Positions 21,119 through 29,894 of a stretch of DNA of 64,000 bases are shown one piece after another. The first letter of the stretch is position 1; every line of letters begins with the position of its first letter. The position numbers and the translations under genes were made by a program. Below the pieces are notes generated by a model, which saw only the letters and a program-made list of their open reading frames with translations, made no database searches and was not told where the DNA came from. Origin of the DNA: Pseudoxanthomonas gei (lineage in GTDB: Bacteria; Pseudomonadota; Gammaproteobacteria; Xanthomonadales; Xanthomonadaceae); assembly GCF_010119615.1 (NCBI RefSeq), contig NZ_QOVG01000001.1, positions 310,001-374,000 of the forward strand, given 5' to 3'.

Positions 21119-22390
21119 ATGCACATGCTTTCACTACACAGTGCCCGCAAACGCGGCTCCCGGGGTCGTGTCGGCCTCGCCATCGCGGGCGGTGGCCCGA
21201 TCGGCGGGATGTACGAACTGGGCGCATTGCGCGCCATGGACGAGGCCCTGGATGGACTGGACCTGACCCGCATGGATTGTTACGTCGGCGTCAGTTCCGG
21301 CGCCTTCCTTGCAGCCGGCCTTGCCAACCGCATGAGCACCGCCGAGATGTGCCGCATCTTCATCACCGGCACCAGCGACGACGCTGAATTCCGCCCCGAC
21401 ATTTTCCTCAAACCCAACCTGTCTGAATACCTCAGCCGGGCCGCCACCTTGCCTGGCCTCTACGCGGACTGGGCGCGCCGCCTGTTACTCAATCCCCGCA
21501 AGGCGACTCGACTTTCAGACCTCATCCTGCGGTTCGGTGGCCTGGTGCCGACGGGTCTGTTCGACAGCGCGGGCGTGGAGGGTTTCCTGCGTGATATCTT
21601 CACCCGCCGGGGCCGCAGCAACGACTTCCGTACGCTGGGCGCCGACCTGTTCGTAGTGGCGGTGGACCTGGATACCGGCGAAGCCGTGCGCTTCGGCGAG
21701 AAGGGCTGGGACGGCGTACCCATCTCGCAGGCCGTGCAGGCAAGCTCTGCGCTGCCCGGCCTGTATTCGCCGGTGGAAATCAATGGCCGCCACTTCCTGG
21801 ACGGCGCCCTGCGGCGCACCATGCATGCCTCGACGGTGCTCGAGCGCGGCATCGACCTGATGATAGGCATAAACCCGCTGGTGCCATTCGATGCCAGCCA
21901 AGCCGCGCCGCAGGCCGGGGAAGAGGAACGTATTGGATTGGTCGGCGGTGGCCTGCCCGCCGTCCTGTCGCAGACGCTGCGCACCCTGTTGCAATCGCGC
22001 ATGCAGATCGGCATGGAGAAGTATCCGCACCAGTACCCCAACATCGACCAGCTGGTATTCGAGCCGAACGCCGAAGACAGCGAGCTGTTCTTCACCAACC
22101 TGTTCAGCTTTTCCGCACGCCACCGCGTCTGCGAGCTCGCCTACCGCAACACGATGGCCGACCTGCGCAAGCGTGCCGATGTACTGGGCCCGATGCTGGC
22201 CGCCCATGGCATCGCGATGCGCAAGGAAATCGTCAACGACCGCCACCGGTCATTGCTGGATGGCCTGGACGTGGTGCCGCGCATGACCGAAACCACGGCG
22301 CGACTGCGACGGGCCCTGGATGACGTGGACAGGGTCGTGGCCAAGCGCCGCGCTGCACCCGGGACGCGCCGGTTGCGCTCCAGCGCCTGA
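21119..22390 (+). CDS. patatin-like phospholipase
   Basis: 423 residues. Oxyanion loop AGGGPIGGMYELGAL, nucleophile elbow GVSSG with Ser59, and catalytic Asp228 in HFLDGALRRT give the complete Ser-Asp dyad of patatins. No signal peptide, so it is cytosolic. In this gene neighbourhood such enzymes are suspected to act as lipases or depolymerases on storage granules; substrate not determinable here. The phasin gene follows after 90 bp, probably in the same unit. Confidence 0.9.
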   Translation: MHMLSLHSARKRGSRGRVGLAIAGGGPIGGMYELGALRAMDEALDGLDLTRMDCYVGVSSGAFLAAGLANRMSTAEMCRIFITGTSDDAEFRPDIFLKPNLSEYLSRAATLPGLYADWARRLLLNPRKATRLSDLILRFGGLVPTGLFDSAGVEGFLRDIFTRRGRSNDFRTLGADLFVVAVDLDTGEAVRFGEKGWDGVPISQAVQASSALPGLYSPVEINGRHFLDGALRRTMHASTVLERGIDLMIGINPLVPFDASQAAPQAGEEERIGLVGGGLPAVLSQTLRTLLQSRMQIGMEKYPHQYPNIDQLVFEPNAEDSELFFTNLFSFSARHRVCELAYRNTMADLRKRADVLGPMLAAHGIAMRKEIVNDRHRSLLDGLDVVPRMTETTARLRRALDDVDRVVAKRRAAPGTRRLRSSA

Positions 22391-22480
22391 GCCTGGCGCA
22401 CGGCCACCCTCGCAGGTGGTGTGAAAGCTCTAGACAAGCCAGTGATTCTGCGGCTTCCTCATTCTTTGTCGACGGATATC

Positions 22481-23023
22481 ATGGCCAAGCTCAAGAAAAC
22501 CGCGCGCAAGACCGCCTCGGCGAAAAATCCGAATTTGCAGGACCAGGCCGAGCGCCTGTCGAAGAACCTCGGCGAATCGGCGCAACAGGTATGGCTTGCC
22601 GGCGTCGGCGCATTCGGTCGCGCCCAGGCCGAAGGCACCAAGCTGTTCGAATCCCTGGTCAAGGAAGGCCTGTCCCTGGAGCAGATCACCCGCAAGGTAG
22701 CCGGCGGCAAGGTTGAAGCAGTACGCGATGTTGTCGAGAACAAGGTCGGACAGGCGCGCGGACGCGCCTCGGACACCTGGGATCGCCTGGAAAAGGTCTT
22801 TGAAGAACGCGTACAGCGCGCCCTGCGCCGCCTTGAAGTGCCCAGCCGCGAAGATCTCAGCGCGCTGATCGACCGCGTTGACTCCCTCAACGGTGAACTG
22901 CGCAAGCTCGGTGGCCAGGCTGCGCCGCGCAAGCCAGTGAAGAAGGCCCCGGCTGCTCCGCGCAAGGCGCCTGCCAAAAAGGCCGCGCCGGTAAAGAAAG
23001 CTGCGCGGAAATCAGACAAATAA
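22481..23023 (+). CDS. phasin family protein (granule-associated)
   Basis: 180 residues from ATG 22481. The basic N-terminus (AKLKKTARKTASAKNPN) is followed by the phasin core (about 25-140): QVWLAGVGAFGRAQAEGTKL, VKEGLSLEQITRKVAGGK, then a helical stretch. The Lys/Ala/Pro tail (PVKKAPAAPRKAPAKKAAP) resembles the DNA-binding tail of PhaF-type phasins. Phasins coat PHA granules or other lipid inclusions; the basic tail could tie them to the nucleoid. Confidence 0.9.
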   Translation: MAKLKKTARKTASAKNPNLQDQAERLSKNLGESAQQVWLAGVGAFGRAQAEGTKLFESLVKEGLSLEQITRKVAGGKVEAVRDVVENKVGQARGRASDTWDRLEKVFEERVQRALRRLEVPSREDLSALIDRVDSLNGELRKLGGQAAPRKPVKKAPAAPRKAPAKKAAPVKKAARKSDK

Positions 23024-23100
23024 GCAGCGCTCAACAGTGGTACTCAGTGTTGCCAATTTTTTTGTTGCACGGCAGCATCTGAAGCGTAACAATCATTATT

Positions 23101-23168
23101 AGCCCGCCAGTTCCATCGAAGCACGTATGCTCCCCTCCCCTTACGACTTCGAACTGGCGGGCTTTTTT
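23101..23168 (+). terminator. long-stem terminator after the phasin gene
   Basis: A perfect 13-bp stem (AGCCCGCCAGTTC / GAACTGGCGGGCT) encloses a 37-base loop with a smaller CGAAG/CTTCG stem inside, and runs into six T. It works as an intrinsic terminator; the size of the enclosed segment leaves room for a stable small RNA 3' end. Confidence 0.8.
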
Positions 23169-23282
23169 GTGCCAGCGATCCGCCCACCCCGACTTGAATC
23201 CCACGGAATGTGTGGCGTAGACATGGCATTGATACGCAACGCGTAGAATGGCGGCGCACTTCCCATACTCGCAAAGGTCTAC

Positions 23283-24251
23283 ATGCCCGCCTGGTTGTTC
23301 GGAATAGCCCTCACCTTGCTGGTGGGTACGGCCACCACCGCCTATCTCTGGCTGATCCGCCGCCGCGACGATGAAACTGCCGCTGGGCTGCTTGCCCTGG
23401 CCGGCATGCGCTGGCGGGATTTTTCCCGGCTGGTGCTGGAAGCGATGGAAATGCGCGGCCTGGCGCGGCTCCCCTCCACGCACGAGGAAAAACAGGAGCA
23501 CAGCTCCAGCTTCATGCTCGCGGGCAAGGGCGAACAGCTGCTCCTTGCATGCAAGCATGGCTCGGCCTATCGCATCGGCACGGCCGCGGTGGACGAATTC
23601 GCCTCCGAGATTCGACTGCGCGGCGCCCATGGCGGAATCCTGGTCACCGAAGGTGTGCTGGACAAGGGCGGCGTTGAAAAAGCGGCCAAGCACAACATCG
23701 AGGTCATCGACGGCCCGCTGCTGTGGCCCGCCGTCAAACCCCTGGTCGAAGGCAACCTGCAACGCCGCATCGTAGGTACTGCATCAGCACGCGCGCGCCG
23801 CCACATCGGCATCGCCTGGCTGGGTGCGTTGACCCTGGGCCTGGCTTCGGCCCTGGTATTCCCGGCCGTCCTCAAGCCGGCGGGGACGCGGGGCGAAGCG
23901 GTGGTGGCTGCCGACAGCACAGCGCAGGCGCCTCCGGCCGCCCCGACATTGGTCATTCCGCCTGTGCAGCCCCCCGCAGTCGTCGCGGCGCCGGTCGTGT
24001 CAGCGGCCGATACGGAAAAGCACCGCGCCGAAGTGTCGCGAAAGCTGAGCATCACCCCAGGTATTGGCCGTGGCATGTGGATTTCCCGCTCCACGCTTTC
24101 CGTGGACCGCGAGATTGCCGAAAAGGATGCCTGGCCGCTGGTCTGCCGCCATCTGCAGTCGTATCCGGATCTTGTCATGACCCGGGTACAGATGAACCCG
24201 CCGCAGGGCAGCACCGACCCGGTGCACTGGCGCCAATGCGAAGCGCTCTGA
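23283..24251 (+). CDS. membrane protein with Mrr-like restriction endonuclease domain
   Basis: 322 residues. Transmembrane helix at about 2-24, then an Mrr-type domain (about 35-155) with the core strand QLLLACKHGSAYRI and a following GGILVTEGVL strand. A second helix lies near 180-200, then a Pro-rich periplasmic segment. The acidic residue before the CK strand that normally binds metal is not obvious (SSSFMLAGKGE), so nuclease activity is doubtful. The far C-terminus carries two cysteines. Proteins of this layout are common in xanthomonads; role unknown. Confidence 0.75.
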   Translation: MPAWLFGIALTLLVGTATTAYLWLIRRRDDETAAGLLALAGMRWRDFSRLVLEAMEMRGLARLPSTHEEKQEHSSSFMLAGKGEQLLLACKHGSAYRIGTAAVDEFASEIRLRGAHGGILVTEGVLDKGGVEKAAKHNIEVIDGPLLWPAVKPLVEGNLQRRIVGTASARARRHIGIAWLGALTLGLASALVFPAVLKPAGTRGEAVVAADSTAQAPPAAPTLVIPPVQPPAVVAAPVVSAADTEKHRAEVSRKLSITPGIGRGMWISRSTLSVDREIAEKDAWPLVCRHLQSYPDLVMTRVQMNPPQGSTDPVHWRQCEAL

Positions 24252-24302
24252 AACAGCGCTTCGGCTAGACCCGGCTACTCCAGCAGGTCCGGCACGCGGC
24301 TG

Positions 24303-26291
24303 TTACCAATGCACGCCGCGCATCAGCGAGGCGAACGCGATCTGTTCCTGGCTGGGGGCCGCTTCCTTGAGCGCCTTGCGGTCGCCCTTGGCCGCGGCTG
24401 AATCAGGGAACAGTTCGAACGCGGTGCTCATGATGACTTCGTAGGCTTTCGGCGCGAACGCATGGATCAGCGCCGAGAAGATGCCCAGGCGCGTGGCGAT
24501 GCGGCTCGGCTTCTCGATGATGGCCTTGACCAGCAGGTCGGCCGCCTCCTCCGGCGACAAGGTGGGCACGCTGTCATACATCTTGGTGGGCGCGATCATC
24601 GGCGTCTTCACCAGCGGCATGTTGATGGTGGTGAAGCTGATGCCCTTGCCGGAGAGCTCGCCCTGCGCGCAGCGGCTGAATGCGTCCAGCGCGGCCTTGG
24701 AAGCCACGTATGCCGAGAAGCGCGGCGAGCTGGCCAGCACGCCGATGGAGCTGATGTTGATGATGTGGCCCTTGCGGCGCTGGGTCATGGTGGGCATGAA
24801 ACCCATGATCAGGCGCACGCTGCCGAAGTAGTTCAGCTGCATGGTGCGCTCGAAATCATGGAAGCGGTCATAGCTGGCCTCGATGGAGCGGCGGATCGAA
24901 CGCCCGGCATTGTTGATCAGGATGTCGACGTGGCCGTGTTCCTCCAGCACCAGCTTCACCAGCCGGTCGCAGTCGGCCATGTCGGCAAGGTCGGCGGTGT
25001 AGGCGAACACCTTGCCGCCGGCCTTCTTCATCTCGTCGCGCGCCTTGAACAGTTCCTCTTCGCCGCGCGCCACGATCACCGTGATTGCCCCTGCTTCGGC
25101 CACGCGCTGCGCGGTGGACAGGCCGATGCCCGAGGAGCCACCGGTGATCACCACCACCTTGTTGCGTACCTTGCCCTTCAGGGTGCGGTCGATGAACAGG
25201 TCCGGATCAAGGTGCCGTTCCCAGTAATCCCAGAGCCGCCAGGCATAGGTGTCCAGCTTGGGCACCACGATCCCCGTACCCTTCAATGCCCGCTCGGTCT
25301 CGCGGCTGTCGAAGCGGGTGGGATAGGTGATGAACTTCAGGACTTCCTTGGGGATCTTGAAGTCGCGCAGCAGCATGCCGATGAAGCGCTTGATCGGGGG
25401 CAGGTTGCCCACTGCACCGCGGATGCTGCTGGGCACGAAGGCGAACATGCGCGCGTCCAGGCGCATGGTCATCTCGGGCGCATGGCCGGCCCGGCAGAAA
25501 ATGTTCAACACCTCGCCGACACGCAAGGGCTCGGGGTCGGTCAGGTGGAAGGTCTGCCCGTCCAGCTTCGGCTTATGCGCAATGTGGTCCATGGCATCGG
25601 CGACGAAATCCACCGGCACAATGTTGATGCGCCCGCCTTCGATACCCAGCACCGGCATCCATGCCGGCAGGACTTCGCGCAGCTTCTTGATCAGGGTGAA
25701 GAAGTAATACGGGCCATCGATCTTGTCCATTTCGCCGGTCTGCGAGTGGCCGACCACCATGCCCGGACGGTAGATGCGCCACTTCAGGCGCTTCTCGTTG
25801 CGGACCAGGCCTTCCGAATCGTGCTTGGTGCGCAGGTAGGGATCGTCAAGGCCTTCGGCTTCTTCGAACATGTCCTCGCGGAAGATGCCCGGGTACAGGC
25901 CGGCCGCTGCAATGGAGCTGGTGTGATGGAAGGTGCCCGCCTTGATTGTCGCGGCCAGGTCCAGCGCATGCTGGGTGCCATCGATATTGGCGGCACGCTG
26001 CGATTCGGCGCTCGCGGCCAGGTCGTAGATGGCGGCGAGGTGGAAGAAGTGCTTGACCTTGCCCGACAGGGTGCGCAGTTGCGCGGGGGTCAGCCCGCAT
26101 TTCGCCTTGGTCATGTCGCCGTGCACCACGCTGACGCGCTTGAGGTCCCAGCCGGCCTTCTTGGCGATCGCGTCGAATTTTTTCTGCGAGTCCTTGCGGA
26201 CCAGCACGTATACCGTTCCACTGCGCTTGAGCAGATTGGTGACCAGGTAGCGGCCAATGAAACCCGTGGCGCCGGTGACGAAATAACTCAT
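24303..26291 (-). CDS. two-domain fatty acyl-CoA/ACP reductase-like SDR protein
   Basis: 662 residues from ATG 26291. Residues 1-370 are an extended SDR domain (YFVTGATGFIGRYLVTNLL; RPGMVVGHSQTGEMDKIDGP; YLRTKHDSEGL). Residues about 375-662 are a classical SDR domain (VITGGSSGIGLSTA, NNAGRSIRRS, YVASKAALDAFSRC) ending MRGVHW. Length, order and many blocks recall the Marinobacter fatty acyl-CoA reductase that takes acyl-CoA through aldehyde to fatty alcohol. That similarity is from memory, not an alignment. Divergent from acyl-CoA-binding protein and TetR genes, which supports acyl-CoA chemistry. Confidence 0.85.
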   Translation of the reverse strand: MSYFVTGATGFIGRYLVTNLLKRSGTVYVLVRKDSQKKFDAIAKKAGWDLKRVSVVHGDMTKAKCGLTPAQLRTLSGKVKHFFHLAAIYDLAASAESQRAANIDGTQHALDLAATIKAGTFHHTSSIAAAGLYPGIFREDMFEEAEGLDDPYLRTKHDSEGLVRNEKRLKWRIYRPGMVVGHSQTGEMDKIDGPYYFFTLIKKLREVLPAWMPVLGIEGGRINIVPVDFVADAMDHIAHKPKLDGQTFHLTDPEPLRVGEVLNIFCRAGHAPEMTMRLDARMFAFVPSSIRGAVGNLPPIKRFIGMLLRDFKIPKEVLKFITYPTRFDSRETERALKGTGIVVPKLDTYAWRLWDYWERHLDPDLFIDRTLKGKVRNKVVVITGGSSGIGLSTAQRVAEAGAITVIVARGEEELFKARDEMKKAGGKVFAYTADLADMADCDRLVKLVLEEHGHVDILINNAGRSIRRSIEASYDRFHDFERTMQLNYFGSVRLIMGFMPTMTQRRKGHIINISSIGVLASSPRFSAYVASKAALDAFSRCAQGELSGKGISFTTINMPLVKTPMIAPTKMYDSVPTLSPEEAADLLVKAIIEKPSRIATRLGIFSALIHAFAPKAYEVIMSTAFELFPDSAAAKGDRKALKEAAPSQEQIAFASLMRGVHW

Positions 26292-26452
26292 GTGCAGTCT
26301 GTCCTGGTATGTGGGGACGGCCCCTCCGCCGTGCCCCTGCGCCCTACGTTGCCAGAGATGGCACGCTTCGACAATGCCGCCCTGGCCTGGCCGCCATTGA
26401 CCCATCCAGCCCCGCATGGTGTGATGCGCGCGATCACCCGGAGGGATCTTAC

Positions 26453-26710
26453 ATGGCAGATCTGAAAAGCAGCTTCGAACAGGCATCCAAGGCGGTACAG
26501 GCCCTGCCGGAGCGGCCTGACAACGACACCCTGCTGCGGCTTTATGCACTCTACAAGCAAGGCTCCGAAGGTGACGTCGTCGGTGACAAACCGGGTTTCT
26601 TCGACTTCGTCGGCACTGCCAAGTACGAAGCCTGGGCCAAGCTCAGGGGCACCTCGCAGGAGGATGCGCAGAAAAAGTACGTCGACCTGGTGAAGAAGCT
26701 GACCGCCTGA
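26453..26710 (+). CDS. acyl-CoA-binding protein
   Basis: 85 residues, the full ACBP length. Four-helix family landmarks are present: LKSSFEQASKAVQAL, LRLYALYKQGSEGDV, and FFDFVGTAKYEAWAKLRGTS with the conserved Tyr/Lys/Trp ligand contacts. It binds long-chain acyl-CoA esters in the cytosol. Preceded by GGAGG at about 26440. A TetR gene follows after 39 bp and the acyl reductase diverges upstream, so it may deliver acyl-CoA to that enzyme. Confidence 0.93.
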   Translation: MADLKSSFEQASKAVQALPERPDNDTLLRLYALYKQGSEGDVVGDKPGFFDFVGTAKYEAWAKLRGTSQEDAQKKYVDLVKKLTA

Positions 26711-26749
26711 CCATGGGCTGCCCTACCCGGCCCGGCCGACCCTGACCTG

Positions 26750-27376
26750 GTGGCACGCGACACACGCCAACGCATCCTCGATGCCTCGCTTGCGATGTTC
26801 AACACGCAGGGCGAGCCGCATGTCACCACCAACCATATAGCCGACGAGCTGGAAATCAGCCCGGGCAACCTGTACTACCACTTCCGCAACAAGGACGACA
26901 TCATCGAGCAGCTGTTCGCGCGCTATGAAGAGCGCATGGACGCCGCGCTGGAGACGCCCTCCGGCCGCCTGCCGGGGCTGGAAGACATCTGGTTGCAGCT
27001 GCACCTGGTGTTCGAATGCATCTGGGACTACCGATTCCTGTATCGCGACCTGGTCGAGATCCTCAGCCGCAACCGCCGCATCCGCATGCGCTTCGCCCGC
27101 ATCCTCAAGCGCGCCGACGACAGCGCCCATACGGTGATGCGCGGCATGTCGCAGGCGGGCATCATGCGCGCCTCGGCAGCGGAGCTGGCGGGCACCGCGA
27201 CCAACGTACTGGTCATCGCCACGTTCTGGCTCAACTACGCCGCTGCGCGTGGGGACAAGGACGAGCAGGTCGCCATTCGCCATGGCATCGTCCAGGTGAT
27301 GATGCTGCTGGCCCCGTTCCTGCGCGATGCAGAGCGCGTGCACCTGAATACCCTGACGCAGGCTTACCTGGACTGA
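26750..27376 (+). CDS. TetR-family transcriptional regulator
   Basis: 208 residues from a GTG start. N-terminal helix-turn-helix (about 1-50: RQRILDASLAMFNTQGE, ADELEISPGNLYYHFRNKDD), then an all-helical ligand domain. By position it is likely to respond to an acyl-CoA or fatty acid and control the ACBP and reductase genes. An unknown gene starts 6 bp after its stop, so they are co-transcribed. Confidence 0.9.
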   Translation: MARDTRQRILDASLAMFNTQGEPHVTTNHIADELEISPGNLYYHFRNKDDIIEQLFARYEERMDAALETPSGRLPGLEDIWLQLHLVFECIWDYRFLYRDLVEILSRNRRIRMRFARILKRADDSAHTVMRGMSQAGIMRASAAELAGTATNVLVIATFWLNYAAARGDKDEQVAIRHGIVQVMMLLAPFLRDAERVHLNTLTQAYLD

Positions 27377-27382
27377 CTGCGG

Positions 27383-28312
27383 GTGGTCGTCGCTACCCGC
27401 CAGGTTCGCACCCTGCACCTGCAAGTGGCGCCGAAGACACCCGCCATGGCGCACATCAGCGCCGCCAGCGGCATGGTGGTGATCGGGAACTGGCTCTACG
27501 TGGTGGCCGACGATGAACTGCATCTGGGCGTGTTCGACCTGGCAAGCCCAAACGCGGGCCGCCTGGTGCGCCTGCTCGAGGGCGTCCTGCCCGACGGCCA
27601 CGCCGAGCGGAAAGCGGCAAAGCCCGATTTCGAAGTGCTGGTGCGGCTGCCCGCGTTTCCCGCACACCCGCACGGCGCCCTGCTGGCCCTGGGGTCGGGT
27701 TCAAGACCCAACCGGCGCAGCGCGGCGTGCCTGCCATTGGACGCGTCGGGCCGCATAGCAGGCAAGCCACGTGCAGTGGACCTGTCGCCATTCTATGTTC
27801 CGCTGGAAGGCACCTTTCCCGATCTGAATATTGAAGGCGCGGTGGTCGTGGAAGACCAGCTGGTACTGCTGCAGCGCGGCGGCAAGTCGCGGCCACCAGG
27901 CGGCCTGGCCTACTTTCCCCTGTCACGATTCTTCGATGCGATAAATGCAGATGGGCCCATCGCAGGGGGGACGGTTCCCAGCCAGGTTCGCCATGTCGAC
28001 CTCGGCAGCATCGAGGGGGCTACACTCGCATTCACCGACGGCGCGGCATTGCCTGACGGGCGGCTAGTATTCACCGCAGTCGCCGAAAACACCTTGGACA
28101 GTTACCTCGACGGACCCTGCCTTGCCGCCGTGGTTGGCATCCTCGACCGGCACGGCCACGTCCAATCCATGCAGCGGCTCGAGCCGACCGCAAAAGTGGA
28201 AGGTGTCCACGCCGTGCTGGCGCAGGATCACCTGGAACTGATGCTTGTCACCGACGCGGACGATGCGGCTATACCGGCCAACCTGCTGACGGTACAGATG
28301 CCGCTGCAATGA
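27383..28312 (+). CDS. hypothetical protein, probable beta-propeller fold (DUF6929-like)
   Basis: 309 residues from GTG 27383, 6 bp after the TetR stop. It is rich in short beta-strand repeats: GNWLYVVADDELHLGVFDL, PHGALLALGSGSRPNRRSA, LNIEGAVVVEDQLVLLQRG, VEGVHAVLAQDHLELMLVTD. The pattern suggests a propeller of four to six blades. No signal peptide is visible with this start. Function unknown; a family number is suggested only from memory of similar sequences. Confidence 0.7.
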   Translation: MVVATRQVRTLHLQVAPKTPAMAHISAASGMVVIGNWLYVVADDELHLGVFDLASPNAGRLVRLLEGVLPDGHAERKAAKPDFEVLVRLPAFPAHPHGALLALGSGSRPNRRSAACLPLDASGRIAGKPRAVDLSPFYVPLEGTFPDLNIEGAVVVEDQLVLLQRGGKSRPPGGLAYFPLSRFFDAINADGPIAGGTVPSQVRHVDLGSIEGATLAFTDGAALPDGRLVFTAVAENTLDSYLDGPCLAAVVGILDRHGHVQSMQRLEPTAKVEGVHAVLAQDHLELMLVTDADDAAIPANLLTVQMPLQ

Positions 28313-28337
28313 GCGAACGGGCTTCGCGAAAATACGA

Positions 28338-28366
28338 ACGCCCCGCATTGCGGGGCGTCCTCATAC
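28338..28366 (-). terminator. terminator for the minus-strand phasin gene
   Basis: A 9-bp perfect stem (ACGCCCCGC, loop ATT, GCGGGGCGT). On the minus strand it is followed by TTCGTATTTT, a weak U-tract. It sits between the two converging genes and may serve both. Confidence 0.65.
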
Positions 28367-28384
28367 CGACACCAGCGACGGGAA

Positions 28385-28804
28385 TCAGGCGCGGGACGTG
28401 CGTACCGCGCGCTTGGCAGCCGGCTTGCGGCCCGGCGTGACGCGAGTGCGCTTGGCGACGACCTTCTTCGCCGGCTTGCGGCCGCGCGTGGCCTGCTTCG
28501 ACTTGGGCTTGAGCCCCAGCTTGACGAGCACCGGCGCCAGGCGTGCCTCGACCTCGGCGCTGAACTGGCTGGCCCTGGCCTCGCCCTGCTCACGCACGCT
28601 GGAAAGGCTGCCGAGCAAGTTGACCTGCGCTTCCTCCGCCAGCTTGCCTGCCTGCTTCTTGAAGGACTCGACCTTGGCGGCAGTGTCATGGGTCGCGTTC
28701 AGGGCTTCTCGACGCGCGACGGCGACTACGCCCAGGCCGGCCAGCCACAGGTGACGCAGGGTGGTGTCCTGCACTTTGGATCTGGGTTTCTTCTTGGCAG
28801 CCAT
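28385..28804 (-). CDS. second phasin-like protein with basic tail
   Basis: 139 residues from ATG 28804. The phasin-like opening LRHLWLAGLGVVAVARREA is followed by an amphipathic helical core (about 30-85) and a Lys/Arg/Ala-rich tail (TRGRKPAKKVVAKRTRV, GRKPAAKRAVRTSRA). It resembles the 22.5-kb phasin in plan but is shorter. The histone-like tail could bind nucleic acid. It supports the idea that this stretch concerns inclusion bodies. Confidence 0.8.
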   Translation of the reverse strand: MAAKKKPRSKVQDTTLRHLWLAGLGVVAVARREALNATHDTAAKVESFKKQAGKLAEEAQVNLLGSLSSVREQGEARASQFSAEVEARLAPVLVKLGLKPKSKQATRGRKPAKKVVAKRTRVTPGRKPAAKRAVRTSRA

Positions 28805-29039
28805 GGGGGAGCTCCGGAATGCCGGCCCCGATGGCCGGCTTATGGGGTGGAGTCTGCCCAGCCGCCATGGAGCAAACACACTACGCTGCCCCGCGCCAGG
28901 ACCAGGCCGCGGCGGCCCTTTTTTCCGTTTGTACCTAGGAACATGGCGGGCAAGGCCCGCTCCTGCGCGGCCGGACAACACTTGCCAGCCCCACATGGTC
29001 CGGCCATGCTCGGCTCAATTCCTTGGAGGGGATCCGTAC

Positions 29040-29894
29040 ATGGCAGGAAAATCATCGAAGTGGGCCGCATTCCCGCACGACGCCAAGGCTTACGCCTACA
29101 GCGGCGACGCCTTGAAAAAAGCATGGCCTGCTCTGCATGCGGGTGACACCGAACCCTATCCAGATGTCAAGCGCGCGCAGGCGCTTATCGACGCTGCAGG
29201 CAAGGCGGCCAAGGGCCTGGATGCAGCGACACTGGCGGCCCGGCTGCAGGATGCATGGCGCTCGTTCCACCACGGCGATTTCCAGGCTGCGTTTGAGAGC
29301 GGCGAAGCGCTGGGAGTGCTGGGCGCCTCGGTCGCCGTCAAGGCGCTGGGCATCCACGCCACCTACCTGGTCGATGATGAAGCCGAGAAACTCCGGCGTT
29401 TCGAGCAGGCCGCGAAATTGGCCGAGGCTGCGGCCAAGGCCCTGCCAGACGAAGCCAACAGCCACTATCGCCATGCTTTCGCCCTGGGCCGTTACAGCCA
29501 GGGCCTGAGCATCGCCAAGGCCCTGAAACAGGGCATTGCCGGCAAGGTGCGTGATTCGCTCGATACGGCGCTGGAACTGGCGCCCAAACATGCCGAAGCC
29601 CACACCGCACTGGCGCTTTACCACGCCGAGATCATCGGCAAGATCGGCGCCATGATCGGCGGGCTTACCTATGGCGCCAAAGCCGCCGAGGCCGAGTCGC
29701 ACATCAGGACCGCGCTGAAGCTGACGCCGGATTCACCCATTGCCCATGTGGAGCACGGCAACATCCTGCTGCTGCTGTATGGCGACAAGAAGGAAGACGA
29801 CGCCGCGAACGCTTTCGAGAAAGCCGGCAAGCTCAAGCCGCGTGATGCGATGGAAGCGCTGGATTCGGAACATGGCAAATCGCAACTGGAATAA
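29040..29894 (+). CDS. TPR-like helical repeat protein
   Basis: 284 residues from ATG 29040, with GGAGGGGA 10 bp upstream. Helix pairs repeat through the protein (ALDAATLAARLQDAW-type, GEALGVLGASVAVKALGIHA, AAKALPDEANSHYRHAFALG, LELAPKHAEAHTALALYHA, LKLTPDSPIAHVEHGN). These match tetratricopeptide-like units. No signal peptide, so it is probably cytosolic. Partner unknown. The next gene overlaps it by 23 bp. Confidence 0.8.
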   Translation: MAGKSSKWAAFPHDAKAYAYSGDALKKAWPALHAGDTEPYPDVKRAQALIDAAGKAAKGLDAATLAARLQDAWRSFHHGDFQAAFESGEALGVLGASVAVKALGIHATYLVDDEAEKLRRFEQAAKLAEAAAKALPDEANSHYRHAFALGRYSQGLSIAKALKQGIAGKVRDSLDTALELAPKHAEAHTALALYHAEIIGKIGAMIGGLTYGAKAAEAESHIRTALKLTPDSPIAHVEHGNILLLLYGDKKEDDAANAFEKAGKLKPRDAMEALDSEHGKSQLE

